From positions 156,571 to 220,570 of the forward strand of contig CAYQMG010000072.1 of the NCBI GenBank assembly GCA_964418585.1: DNA of 64,000 nt. The letters run 5' to 3'. Both the position numbers and the translations under genes were made by a program. This DNA is from JAJRTE01 sp964418585 (GTDB lineage Bacteria > Myxococcota_A > UBA796 > JAJRTE01). This document shows positions 52,560-59,978 of the stretch, piece by piece. The notes below the pieces were generated by a model. That model was given only the letters and a program-made list of their open reading frames with translations, did not search any database and was not told the DNA's origin. The first letter of the stretch is position 1. Each line of letters starts with the position of its first letter.

Positions 52560-53012
52560 GACCGTTCCTCCAATGCCGAAGCCGAACAAAAGGACTCGAC
52601 GGCCCCACCAACCCGCGCGTCGCCCCCGCCCGGCGCCCCGTCTCCCCTGGCCGGTGCCGTGAGGCGGGCATGGTTCTCAGGATTGCGTCTCCCGGCCGCA
52701 GGGTCAAGGAGGCCGGAGCACACCACCTCGCAGTATCCGGGAGAGAGCGCCGCGCTCGAGCATGCAGAAGGCGCCCCGGAGTCGATGGACAGGCGTCGGC
52801 CTCCTGGACGGCCCACGCCGAAGATCGGCCACCGGTGTCGAGCCCGGATGGACCTGAGACGACACGAAGCCGCCGCGGGAAGACGATACAATGCACACGC
52901 CAGGGAAACGTCAACGCCGTCGTGGCAGGAGGATACCCCGATGAGAACCGGGGTCTGGTACACGGGCCAACCGGCGAAACTTCGGGCAGCCCGGCTCGGC
53001 GTTGAGAGAACA
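52560..53012. other. Intergenic stretch, no supported gene
   Basis: About 450 bases upstream of the subtilase. Open frames on both strands (Arg/Ser/Pro-rich) lack starts or family likeness. TACAAT at 52887-52892 could be a rightward -10 but no gene follows. Confidence 0.45.
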
Positions 53013-53046
53013 AAGAATGGCGGGGACCTGAAACCAGATCCCCGCC
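53013..53046 (-). terminator. Intrinsic terminator after the 68-aa gene
   Basis: Minus strand: GGCGGGGA pairs with TCCCCGCC (8 bp, 12-base loop) 12 bases past the stop codon, followed by ATTCTTTGTTCTC, which is T-rich though interrupted. Its position supports the small gene being expressed. Confidence 0.55.
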
Positions 53047-53058
53047 GCGATGCTCGGT

Positions 53059-53265
53059 CTACTTTGCTGGTGCGGTTGGAAGATGTGCTGGTTCGCGAAG
53101 GTCCACGGTGACCAGACTGAGTATCTCCGAGGACAGCTCGATGATCTGATTCGGAGTATACCCGTGCGACTTCATCTCGTTGTAGAAGCTGCGGGCCAAA
53201 ATCGTCCGCGCGCGTCTCCACTCTTGCACCTTGGTCATTTCCTTCTTGGAACCCAGAGCTTTCAC
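53059..53265 (-). CDS. Small conserved-type helical protein (68 aa)
   Basis: Not identified. The product is basic at the N-terminus (VKALGSKKEMTKVQEWRR) with two amphipathic helices (ARTILARSFYNEMKSHGY and PNQIIELSSEILSLVTVDLR). It resembles the many short 'hypothetical' helical proteins of deltaproteobacteria. GTG at 53265 follows GGGAG by seven bases. An intrinsic terminator follows the stop, and a plausible promoter lies 190 bases upstream. The surrounding DNA is noticeably richer in A+T than its neighbours, consistent with acquired DNA. Function is unknown. Confidence 0.6.
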   Translation of the reverse strand: MKALGSKKEMTKVQEWRRARTILARSFYNEMKSHGYTPNQIIELSSEILSLVTVDLREPAHLPTAPAK

Positions 53266-53451
53266 AGCCAAACTCCCAACAAGCAGGTGGTTCTCGGTGA
53301 CGGCTATCGACGAGCAAACGCCAGATTCCGATCAGTGCCTCGACGCTGTTGCATGTCACTCGTCGCATTGACCACTGACCGCTGCCCTTTCCAAGTAGCA
53401 ATCTATGTGCCGGACCCCCAAGATTTTCATTCAAACTGTAACCAGACCACA

Positions 53452-53479
53452 TCAATACTACTATCTATTGGTTTTTCAA
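53452..53479 (-). promoter_or_regulatory. Candidate promoter of the 68-aa gene
   Basis: Minus strand: TTGAAA (53474-53479), a 16-base spacer, and TATTGA (53452-53457), in the A+T-rich segment. The leader would be about 180 bases. Confidence 0.4.
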
Positions 53480-53824
53480 GATATTTTCCTCGCACATGAT
53501 GACACGTATTCGACGATCATGTCTTGACCCCTGTGCGCGCCCTGGTCCCAACCCGTTGGCTTCACGTTCAAGAATCTTGGACGCCGTTCCAGAGAGTAGG
53601 CGTGAATCGCCTCCTGCTCGAGCCCGATTCGGGCTGGGAGAGACTGTTTTCAGCGATTTCGAAGGGGCATGGGTGCCCAAAGCGCAGGCTTTACCCCTGG
53701 TCTCGGCCCGAAAGGTGGGGCTTGAGGGGGTGGAATCGAAGCGGAAGCGGGTATTGAGGGAGGAGGTGGGGCTCGCCGGGTGGGTGAAGGGGAGGTGGGT
53801 GCGGGACCTGTTCAAAGAATTTGA
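53480..53824. other. Intergenic stretch with a G-rich tract
   Basis: No gene supported. The plus strand from 53758 to 53804 holds seven runs of three or four G in 47 bases, a strong G-quadruplex candidate just past the PBP stop codon. Overlapping frames on both strands here give low-complexity products. Confidence 0.5.
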
Positions 53825-56302
53825 TCATGGCGCTCGGTGCGCCGGCGTGGTGTCCGATTCAGGTGGTTGTTGACGGCGGAACCAGCCCCGCAACCTGTTT
53901 CGGAGGCGGTCCATGACGGCGCCGATCTCGTCCTTGACCGTTCCGTGCAGGGAGCACGGCCGGATTGGGACGTGGTCCTGCCAGAACAGTTCTTCCCGTG
54001 TTTCGGGGCAGTGTTCGGTCGCAGGTTCGAGGGAGAGGGAGCAAACGGTGACTCGAGTGAGGCCTTCGGGCACGGGGTCCCGGGGTGGAGGGAATTGCCT
54101 GCGTACAGCCTTCATGAAGTGAGTCCATATGGGAAGAGCGCCTCGAGCGCCACTGAGTCCTGTGGAAGCTCCGGAGTCGGCGCCGACCCAGACGACGGCG
54201 AGGAGTTCGGTATCGAGCCCGACGAACCATGCGTCCCTGGAGTCGTTGGTGGTTCCGGTTTTTCCAGCGGCTTCGAACGGGTATCCGAGGCTGCGCGCCG
54301 CCTTTCCGGTGCCGTGGTCGAGCACGCCTTTCATCATGTCCCGCACCATGTAGACCTGGGGGAGGGTGGCGACGCGATGGCGGATGGGTTGCGCCGAGTA
54401 GAGCAGGTGACCTTCCCGGTCGAGGACGCGGGTCACGGCGATCGGGCGAGCGAAAAAGCCCTGGTCTGCAATCGGGGTGTAGGCGGCGGCCAACTCGAGG
54501 GGGCTGACTTCGAAGGCGCCCAGCGCGAGGGAGGGGACCGGTTTGGGAAGGTGTTTCAGCTCAAGCCGTTTGTAGAAATCGACCACCTGCTCGAGGCCGG
54601 TATCCAGGGCGAGGCGCACGGCCGGGACGTTGATGGACTGCTCGATGGTCTGTCTGAGGGTGACCTCGCCGCGGAACCGTCTGTCGCTGTTTCGAGGGCT
54701 CCACTTTTTGCCGGCCACGCGGAGCATGAGGGGGGAGTCGTCGAGTCGAGAGGTGGGGTCGAGCGAGGAACCGCTGGACTGGAGAGCGGCCAGGACCAGG
54801 AGGGGTTTGAACGCCGATCCGGGTTGACGTGCGCCGAGCACGGCCCGATTGAACTGGCTTCGCCCGTAGTCCCGCCCGCCAACCATGGCCAGGATACGCC
54901 CGGACGTGGGCTCGAGCGCCACGAGTGCGCCCTCGAGGGGGGGGCGGGTCCGGGCGTCGAGCGAATCGAGCCCTTGTTGCAAGGCGTGTTCTGCTGCCCG
55001 CTGCACCCGCAGGTCCAGTGAGGTCTCGACGATGAAGCCCTCTGCATGGAGGGGGCGACCGGGAAAGATTTTTCCGAGTTGCTCGGTGACCAGATCGACG
55101 AAGTACGGTGCGGTGCGCGTTGCCAGGTAGGGGGCGAAATGGAGCCCGAGCGGTTTTTCGGTGGCGCGCTTCAGGGTATCGGCGTCGATGAACCCCTGGT
55201 CGAACATGGCCTGGAGCACCAGGTTTCGGCGTTTGCGGGCCCGGTCCTTGTGGCGGTCCGGTGCATAGAAGTTGGGTGCCTGAATCAGGCCTGCCAGCAA
55301 AGCGGCCTCGTGAAGCTCGAGGTCTCCCACTCGTTTTGTGAAGTAGAAGTGTGCTGCCTGACCCACCCCGCAGATGGCCATGGCGCCTCTCTGGCCCAGG
55401 TAGACCTCGTTGAGATACATGGCGAGGATCTCTTTCTTGGTGAACTTGTACTCGAGGGCGAGGGCGAAGAAGAGTTCGCGAATTTTACGGGAATAGGTCT
55501 TTTCCTGGGTAAGGAAGTAGTTCTTGGCGAGTTGCTGGGTGAGGGTGCTTCCCCCCTGGGCGCGCTCCCCCTGCCAGAGGTTGACCAGGAGCGCGCGAAC
55601 GATACCTCGAGGGTCGACCCCGTGGTGCTGGTAAAAACGTCGGTCCTCGATGGCCACCACGGCGTTGGCGAGGTGTTCGGGAATCTGGTCGGCATGCACG
55701 AGTCGTCGACTCTCGTGGTCCGGCCCCCGGATTTCCGCAAACGCGACCGGGGGAATGGTGACCCTGGATAGTTCACGCCCCCTGTATTCCCGAAGGGCGA
55801 CCACTCGGTGATCGCGGACGCGAACGTCCAGGGTCTTCTCCACGACCCCTTCCAGTCCCGGCCAGCCGCCTCGAGGCCGGAGATAATACTGACCTGACCG
55901 CACCTTACGGTACTCTCCCGGCTTCTGAACCGGCCGGTGATTGTGGTAACCCATGGCTTCCAGGGTCTCCCCCAGCGGGCCGGGAGGGAGCCTCGAGCCC
56001 ACCTCGAGGATGAGCGGCGCAGGGTAGAGCCGTGCTGGCAGGTCCCAGTTGCGTACAGACAGGGTTTCCTCGAGGCGCAGCAAGGCGAACCCGAAGCCGG
56101 CGGCGAACACGAAGGCGCCGAGGATGGTCAGGATTACGCCCCACTTGACCCATCGAGCCAGGGAACGGGCGCCCGAAGCGCGCGGTCGGCCGCCGCCGGG
56201 TCGCTTCCTGGCTGCTGGACGCTTCGCCCCGGGTTTGCGCCTGGCCTGTCGACTTCGAGAAGAGGCGGAGGATGCCCTGGACTTGCCTCGAGAAGGGGAC
56301 AT
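53825..56302 (-). CDS. Bifunctional class A penicillin-binding protein (PBP1-type)
   Basis: 825 aa peptidoglycan synthase combining glycosyltransferase GT51 and DD-transpeptidase. A very basic cytoplasmic tail (1-48) and one transmembrane helix (50-75) are followed by a UB2H-like region (PBP1B type, about 80-190). GT51 follows with the catalytic Glu in AIEDRRFYQHHG (near 218), GGSTLTQQLAKN and KIRELFFAL. The transpeptidase has GSAFKP (SxxK, near 495), QSIN (SxN) and AAGKTGTTN (KTG, near 681). It starts 12 bases after the stop of the coiled-coil lipoprotein gene, so the two are probably co-transcribed; the lipoprotein could be a PBP activator (inference). No Shine-Dalgarno is obvious before ATG 56302. 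Confidence 0.95.
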   Translation of the reverse strand: MSPSRGKSRASSASSRSRQARRKPGAKRPAARKRPGGGRPRASGARSLARWVKWGVILTILGAFVFAAGFGFALLRLEETLSVRNWDLPARLYPAPLILEVGSRLPPGPLGETLEAMGYHNHRPVQKPGEYRKVRSGQYYLRPRGGWPGLEGVVEKTLDVRVRDHRVVALREYRGRELSRVTIPPVAFAEIRGPDHESRRLVHADQIPEHLANAVVAIEDRRFYQHHGVDPRGIVRALLVNLWQGERAQGGSTLTQQLAKNYFLTQEKTYSRKIRELFFALALEYKFTKKEILAMYLNEVYLGQRGAMAICGVGQAAHFYFTKRVGDLELHEAALLAGLIQAPNFYAPDRHKDRARKRRNLVLQAMFDQGFIDADTLKRATEKPLGLHFAPYLATRTAPYFVDLVTEQLGKIFPGRPLHAEGFIVETSLDLRVQRAAEHALQQGLDSLDARTRPPLEGALVALEPTSGRILAMVGGRDYGRSQFNRAVLGARQPGSAFKPLLVLAALQSSGSSLDPTSRLDDSPLMLRVAGKKWSPRNSDRRFRGEVTLRQTIEQSINVPAVRLALDTGLEQVVDFYKRLELKHLPKPVPSLALGAFEVSPLELAAAYTPIADQGFFARPIAVTRVLDREGHLLYSAQPIRHRVATLPQVYMVRDMMKGVLDHGTGKAARSLGYPFEAAGKTGTTNDSRDAWFVGLDTELLAVVWVGADSGASTGLSGARGALPIWTHFMKAVRRQFPPPRDPVPEGLTRVTVCSLSLEPATEHCPETREELFWQDHVPIRPCSLHGTVKDEIGAVMDRLRNRLRGWFRRQQPPESDTTPAHRAP

Positions 56303-56314
56303 GAGCGAGGAAGA

Positions 56315-56884
56315 CTAGAGTGGGCTCGTGTCGCACTTGGCGGCGATCTTCTGGCTGATGTTGTAGAGCTGAGTCTCGAGCGCTTCGACCTTGCGCTCGG
56401 CGTCGCGGAGCGCCTTGCGAGCGTTCTGGTAGGCCCGGTGCCGCGCCTCGTACCGGTCCAGGTTGTTCACGCAGCCGATGTCGTCCTGGCACTCATCAAA
56501 GGCGTCGCTCGCCTGCTCGGCCTTGGCAGCAGCGGGTCCCACGAGTTCCTTGTTGAGTCGGTCGATCTCGTCCCGAACCTTTTTCTGGTCTGCCTCCAGG
56601 GCCTTGCACTCGGGACTCTTCTCGAACAGCAACTCAGGAATGTCTGGGACCTCCTCCGTGTCGCCCGCCTTGGTCTCCTCCACCGGGGGAGGCGGCAGCC
56701 CACCTTTCTGCTCCATGGTGCGGAACATGGCGCTGGTGTCGTTCGCGGGCGCCGCCGGTGGAGCGTTGGTCGGCTTCTTGTCATTGCTGCAGCCCGCTGC
56801 CACGATCAGTGCCAGGCACAGCGACGCGAGGGCTGGCAACCGGTTCACCATTCTGAAGAAGTCCCGGAACATGTTCCCGCTCAT
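56315..56884 (-). CDS. Coiled-coil lipoprotein upstream of PBP1
   Basis: 189 aa lipoprotein (lipobox LIVAAGC). A Pro/Glu-rich linker is followed by two long helices: ECKALEADQKKVRDEIDRLN, and RKALRDAERKVEALETQLYN. These probably form a coiled coil. Cysteines at both ends of the helical part (ECK, ECQDDIGC, AKC) may form disulfides. No family was recognised. Given the operon with a PBP1B-type synthase and the lipoprotein nature of LpoA/LpoB activators, a role in regulating the synthase is conceivable but there is no sequence evidence. ATG 56884 follows GGAGGAGCAG; an earlier in-frame ATG (56899) lacks a Shine-Dalgarno. Confidence 0.75.
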   Translation of the reverse strand: MSGNMFRDFFRMVNRLPALASLCLALIVAAGCSNDKKPTNAPPAAPANDTSAMFRTMEQKGGLPPPPVEETKAGDTEEVPDIPELLFEKSPECKALEADQKKVRDEIDRLNKELVGPAAAKAEQASDAFDECQDDIGCVNNLDRYEARHRAYQNARKALRDAERKVEALETQLYNISQKIAAKCDTSPL

Positions 56885-57036
56885 CTGCTCCTCCGGCATG
56901 ACTTAACGGTTGTGACATGGTGCGCTGGTATGCTATCCGATACCCGGAAAAACTTCAACCCGAATCCATGGTTTTCCCAGTTCTCGCGTGTGAGCCCGCG
57001 GCGGCGGCATCCGGGGAAGGGCTGCGGAGGTCATCG

Positions 57037-58584
57037 ATGCACGATTCATTCTCTCCGGCAGAGCAGGAGGCTCTGTCTCCCTACGTGTCCAACATCGACC
57101 GTGACGTGTTTGTGGTCCACCACCTCCCGGAAGAGGTGGTGGCGGTCCTGTTCGCCTACTACAGCCGGAGCCGAGACTCCCTTCGACGCAACCTGTTGAA
57201 GCTGCTCTCGAGCGGCGATACGGTGGTGCCGGCCACAGGACCGAAAGGAACCGAGGCGGACCTGGCGAATGCGGAGGCACGCGCCCGGGCTTTTCACGAA
57301 AAATGGGTCATCGGTTACGGGCACGCATCGGTGGCTGAACACGGTGTGGTGCACCTGGCCGTGGAGAACGTTTCGATCCTGGCCAGCAAGGTCATCGAGG
57401 ACGCCCGCCTTGCCTCGTTCACCGAAAAATCGACTCGATACGTCACCTTTGACCGTTCCCGGTACCACCGTCCCGACCCGATCGTGAACTCCCGATTCGC
57501 CACCGAATTCTCGGACACGATCGAGACCCTGTTCGACGCCTACACGGCCTGGAATGCACCGCTGACCCAACACCTCCGCACCCGCTTCCCGATCGAGCCG
57601 GGGGTATCCCGGCGTGCCCACGAAGCGGCCGTGCGGGCCAGAGCCTGTGACGTGCTCCGGACCCTGCTCCCCGCCGCCACCCTCACCAACCTCGGCATGA
57701 CCATCAACGGAAGGGCGCTCGCTCACCTGGTCACCAAGCTGCTCAGCCACCCGCTCCTGGAAGTACGCCGACTTGGCGCCGACCTGCGCCGAGAAGGACG
57801 CACCGTACTGCCCACACTCCTGCGCCACGCCGAACCCAACCCCTACCTCGCACGCACCGACGCAGCCCTGGAAGGCATGGCCACCCGAACCCTCGCCGAA
57901 ATCCCGGTCATCCAGACCCCCTCCGTCTCCCTGATCCGGTACGACCCGGACGCAGAACTCGAGCTGGCCGCAGCCATCCTTTACCCCCACGCACGGATGC
58001 CGCTCGAACAACTCCGCACCGTCGTCCGGGACATGCCTCGAGATCAGATCGCGCGGATCGTGGACGAGGCCCTCAAGCGCAGGGGTGCGCACGACGCCCC
58101 CGGCCGGGCGTTCGAACACATCTCCTACACGTTCGACCTCCTGGTGGATTTCGGCGCATACCGCGACATCCAGCGGCACCGAATCGCAACTCAGGCGGCG
58201 CAACGCCTGTCCGTGGATCACGGATACGAAATCCCGGAGGAACTCGATGCCTGCGGTCTCGGCGACTCGTTCGAGGACCTGATGGACCGGGCCGCCGAGA
58301 CCTACCACCGCCTGGTCGGTTCGTTCCCCGAGGAGGCTTCCTACGTGGTCCCCCTGGCCTTTCGCCGCCGGGTGGTCTTCACCATGAACCTGAGAGAACT
58401 GTTCCACTTCGTCGAACTCCGGTCCTCGCCCCAGGGACATCGCAGCTACCGGAGACTGGCCCAGGAGATGTTCCGACTCGTCGCACAGGTGCACCCGCTG
58501 GTGGCCCGGTACATTCGCGTCTCCTTTGCCGACGGCGGCCTGGAACGCCTGATGTCAGAACGACGGCAGGACGAACGCGCTTGA
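57037..58584 (+). CDS. Tandem ThyX-like protein (flavin-dependent thymidylate synthase fold)
   Basis: 515 aa containing two ThyX (Thy1)-like halves, about twice the usual 220-250 residues. N-terminal half: GYGHASVAEHGVVHLAVENV and FTEKSTRYVTF, typical of ThyX helices. C-terminal half: EHISYTFDLLVDFGAYRDIQ, RHR at 380-382, and FHFVELRSSPQGHRSYRRLA. Canonical ThyX has RHRX7S; here the spacing to the Ser (S392) is nine and Arg390 occupies the usual Ser position, so the catalytic signature is altered. It may methylate dUMP in an unusual way or have another flavin-dependent role. GGAGG lies six bases before ATG 57037. lepB follows 101 bases downstream. Confidence 0.8.
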   Translation: MHDSFSPAEQEALSPYVSNIDRDVFVVHHLPEEVVAVLFAYYSRSRDSLRRNLLKLLSSGDTVVPATGPKGTEADLANAEARARAFHEKWVIGYGHASVAEHGVVHLAVENVSILASKVIEDARLASFTEKSTRYVTFDRSRYHRPDPIVNSRFATEFSDTIETLFDAYTAWNAPLTQHLRTRFPIEPGVSRRAHEAAVRARACDVLRTLLPAATLTNLGMTINGRALAHLVTKLLSHPLLEVRRLGADLRREGRTVLPTLLRHAEPNPYLARTDAALEGMATRTLAEIPVIQTPSVSLIRYDPDAELELAAAILYPHARMPLEQLRTVVRDMPRDQIARIVDEALKRRGAHDAPGRAFEHISYTFDLLVDFGAYRDIQRHRIATQAAQRLSVDHGYEIPEELDACGLGDSFEDLMDRAAETYHRLVGSFPEEASYVVPLAFRRRVVFTMNLRELFHFVELRSSPQGHRSYRRLAQEMFRLVAQVHPLVARYIRVSFADGGLERLMSERRQDERA

Positions 58585-58609
58585 CAAGCGGCGGAATAGG
58601 GACTAGCAA
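58581..58609 (+). promoter_or_regulatory. Candidate promoter of lepB
   Basis: TTGACA (58581-58586) overlapping the upstream stop codon, a 17-base spacer, and weak TAGCAA (58604-58609). The leader would be about 70 bases. Confidence 0.35.
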
Positions 58610-58685
58610 AATGTGTTCTTGGGTGCTATCGCCCTTGGCGTCGATCCCCGGCGCCGACCGGGCAACCACGAGGTAGGAGAGCAGG

Positions 58686-59486
58686 ATGAAGGGCGCCAGG
58701 ACTCCGACGGAGACAGAGAACAACGCAACCCCGAACGAGGCGACTGGAAAGCCATCCAAGCTCCGGATCGTCTGGGAATATGTCTCCACGCTCGGCCTCA
58801 TGGCCCTGATCGTGTTCAGTGCTCGCTCGTCTCTTGCCGACTGGTACGAGGTCCCATCCGGTTCCATGCTGCCGACCATTCAACTCGGCGACCGCATTTT
58901 CGTCAACAAGCTCGCCTATGACCTGCGCATCCCGTTCACTTCCATCTCTCTCAAGCGACTCGGAAGCCCCAGGCGGGGCGACATCGTCGTGTTCCTCTAC
59001 CCGCTGGACAACCATACCGACTATGTGAAACGGCTGGTGGGACTTCCCGGCGACAAGGTCGCCGTTCGAAACGAGGTGCTCTACATCAACGATCAGCCCA
59101 TGGACAAGGTCCCGGTTTCCCAGGACCGGCTCCTGCCCGGCGCCAAACCCAACCCGAGCGCACGGCTCTACATCGAACACCTGGACGGCGTCTCGCATTT
59201 CGTCTTCGAATCCCGGCCGCCAAGACGGGAATTCGAACGGTGGGGGGCGCCGCCCGACGAGGATTTCGGTCCCAAAATCGTCCCGGAGGACATGTACTTC
59301 ATGATGGGCGACAACCGGGACAACTCGTCCGACTCCCGCCGCTGGGGATTCGTGCCCAGGAAAAACCTGCGGGGCAAGGCCCTCCGCGTGGTCCTCTCGT
59401 TCGACCCGGACGAGCCCATCTGGAGCCCACGCAAGCTCCGCGTGAGCCGGTTTCTGAGCCCACTCGACCCGCCTCCTGGTACGTAG
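58686..59486 (+). CDS. lepB: Signal peptidase I
   Basis: 266 aa inner-membrane protease that removes Sec and Tat signal peptides. One transmembrane helix (about 30-48) is followed by the catalytic Ser in YEVPSGSMLPT, the general-base Lys in VKRLVGLPGD and the C-box GDNRDNSSDSR. AGGAG lies upstream of the ATG. The many secreted proteases and lipoproteins in the window are its likely clients, except lipoproteins, which need LspA. Confidence 0.96.
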   Translation: MKGARTPTETENNATPNEATGKPSKLRIVWEYVSTLGLMALIVFSARSSLADWYEVPSGSMLPTIQLGDRIFVNKLAYDLRIPFTSISLKRLGSPRRGDIVVFLYPLDNHTDYVKRLVGLPGDKVAVRNEVLYINDQPMDKVPVSQDRLLPGAKPNPSARLYIEHLDGVSHFVFESRPPRREFERWGAPPDEDFGPKIVPEDMYFMMGDNRDNSSDSRRWGFVPRKNLRGKALRVVLSFDPDEPIWSPRKLRVSRFLSPLDPPPGT

Positions 59487-59978
59487 TCCAGACCTCCGGA
59501 GCCCCAGCAATCGCGGATCGAGCACTCGCCCAGACCCCGCCCCCCCCTCATCACACCTCGTCACCCGGTCCGTTCAAGGTTGCGGTACACACCTCATGCC
59601 CCCCGTCGAACCGCCAGCCGTGCGGCACCTGGATGACGGGGTTCCCCATGTCGATCAGCCGAACCCCCGGGCCGAGGGATTGGCGACAGCACGTACTGTT
59701 CGGGAAGCGTCCCACGGATCTCGGTAAAACGCCTGTTTACCATTCAACTGCTGACGATTACATTCCGATCAGAGTGCCATGCATGACACTGTTCGACCCG
59801 GACATCGCATCGCCCCGGGTGCAGCGCGGGGGGCCGAGGCATTGAGCAAGGATCATCACCGGGTAGGCGGGGATGTAATCTCGAGGTATAATGCGAGACT
59901 TCTCGAGGAGTTCCGGTCTGCGGTCTCGGAAGGCCGAGGTCCCCTTCCTGCCCTGATTTCAACCAGGAGTACGTTTAC
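59487..59978. other. Intergenic region upstream of the GlmS-like gene
   Basis: 492 bases. It contains a possible minus-strand mini-gene (59551-59715), a small inverted repeat GGTAAA/TTTACC (59723-59741) and a perfect -10 TATAAT (59888-59893) for rightward transcription, about 85 bases before the GlmS-like start. No consensus -35 is seen at 16-18 bases from it. No glmS ribozyme-like sequence was recognised. Confidence 0.45.
59551..59715 (-). CDS. Possible small protein (54 aa)
   Basis: Open frame from GTG 59715 to TGA 59551 with high GC at third positions and a plausible beta-rich sequence (VRLIDMGNPVIQVPHGWRFD). The Shine-Dalgarno is weak (GAGA). No family was recognised; it could be the remnant 3' end of a lost gene because in-frame stops lie just upstream. 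Confidence 0.3.
   Translation of the reverse strand: MGRFPNSTCCRQSLGPGVRLIDMGNPVIQVPHGWRFDGGHEVCTATLNGPGDEV

Noticed and set aside
52556..53455. A 299-codon minus-strand frame covering the small gene
   Set aside because: It is an alternative frame of the 68-aa gene region and of non-coding DNA, with no coherent domain; the small gene has start, stop and terminator signals.
53496..53873. A 125-codon plus-strand frame in the G-rich tract
   Set aside because: It runs into the antisense PBP gene, has a low-complexity Arg/Gly product and no start signal; the opposite strand is equally open.
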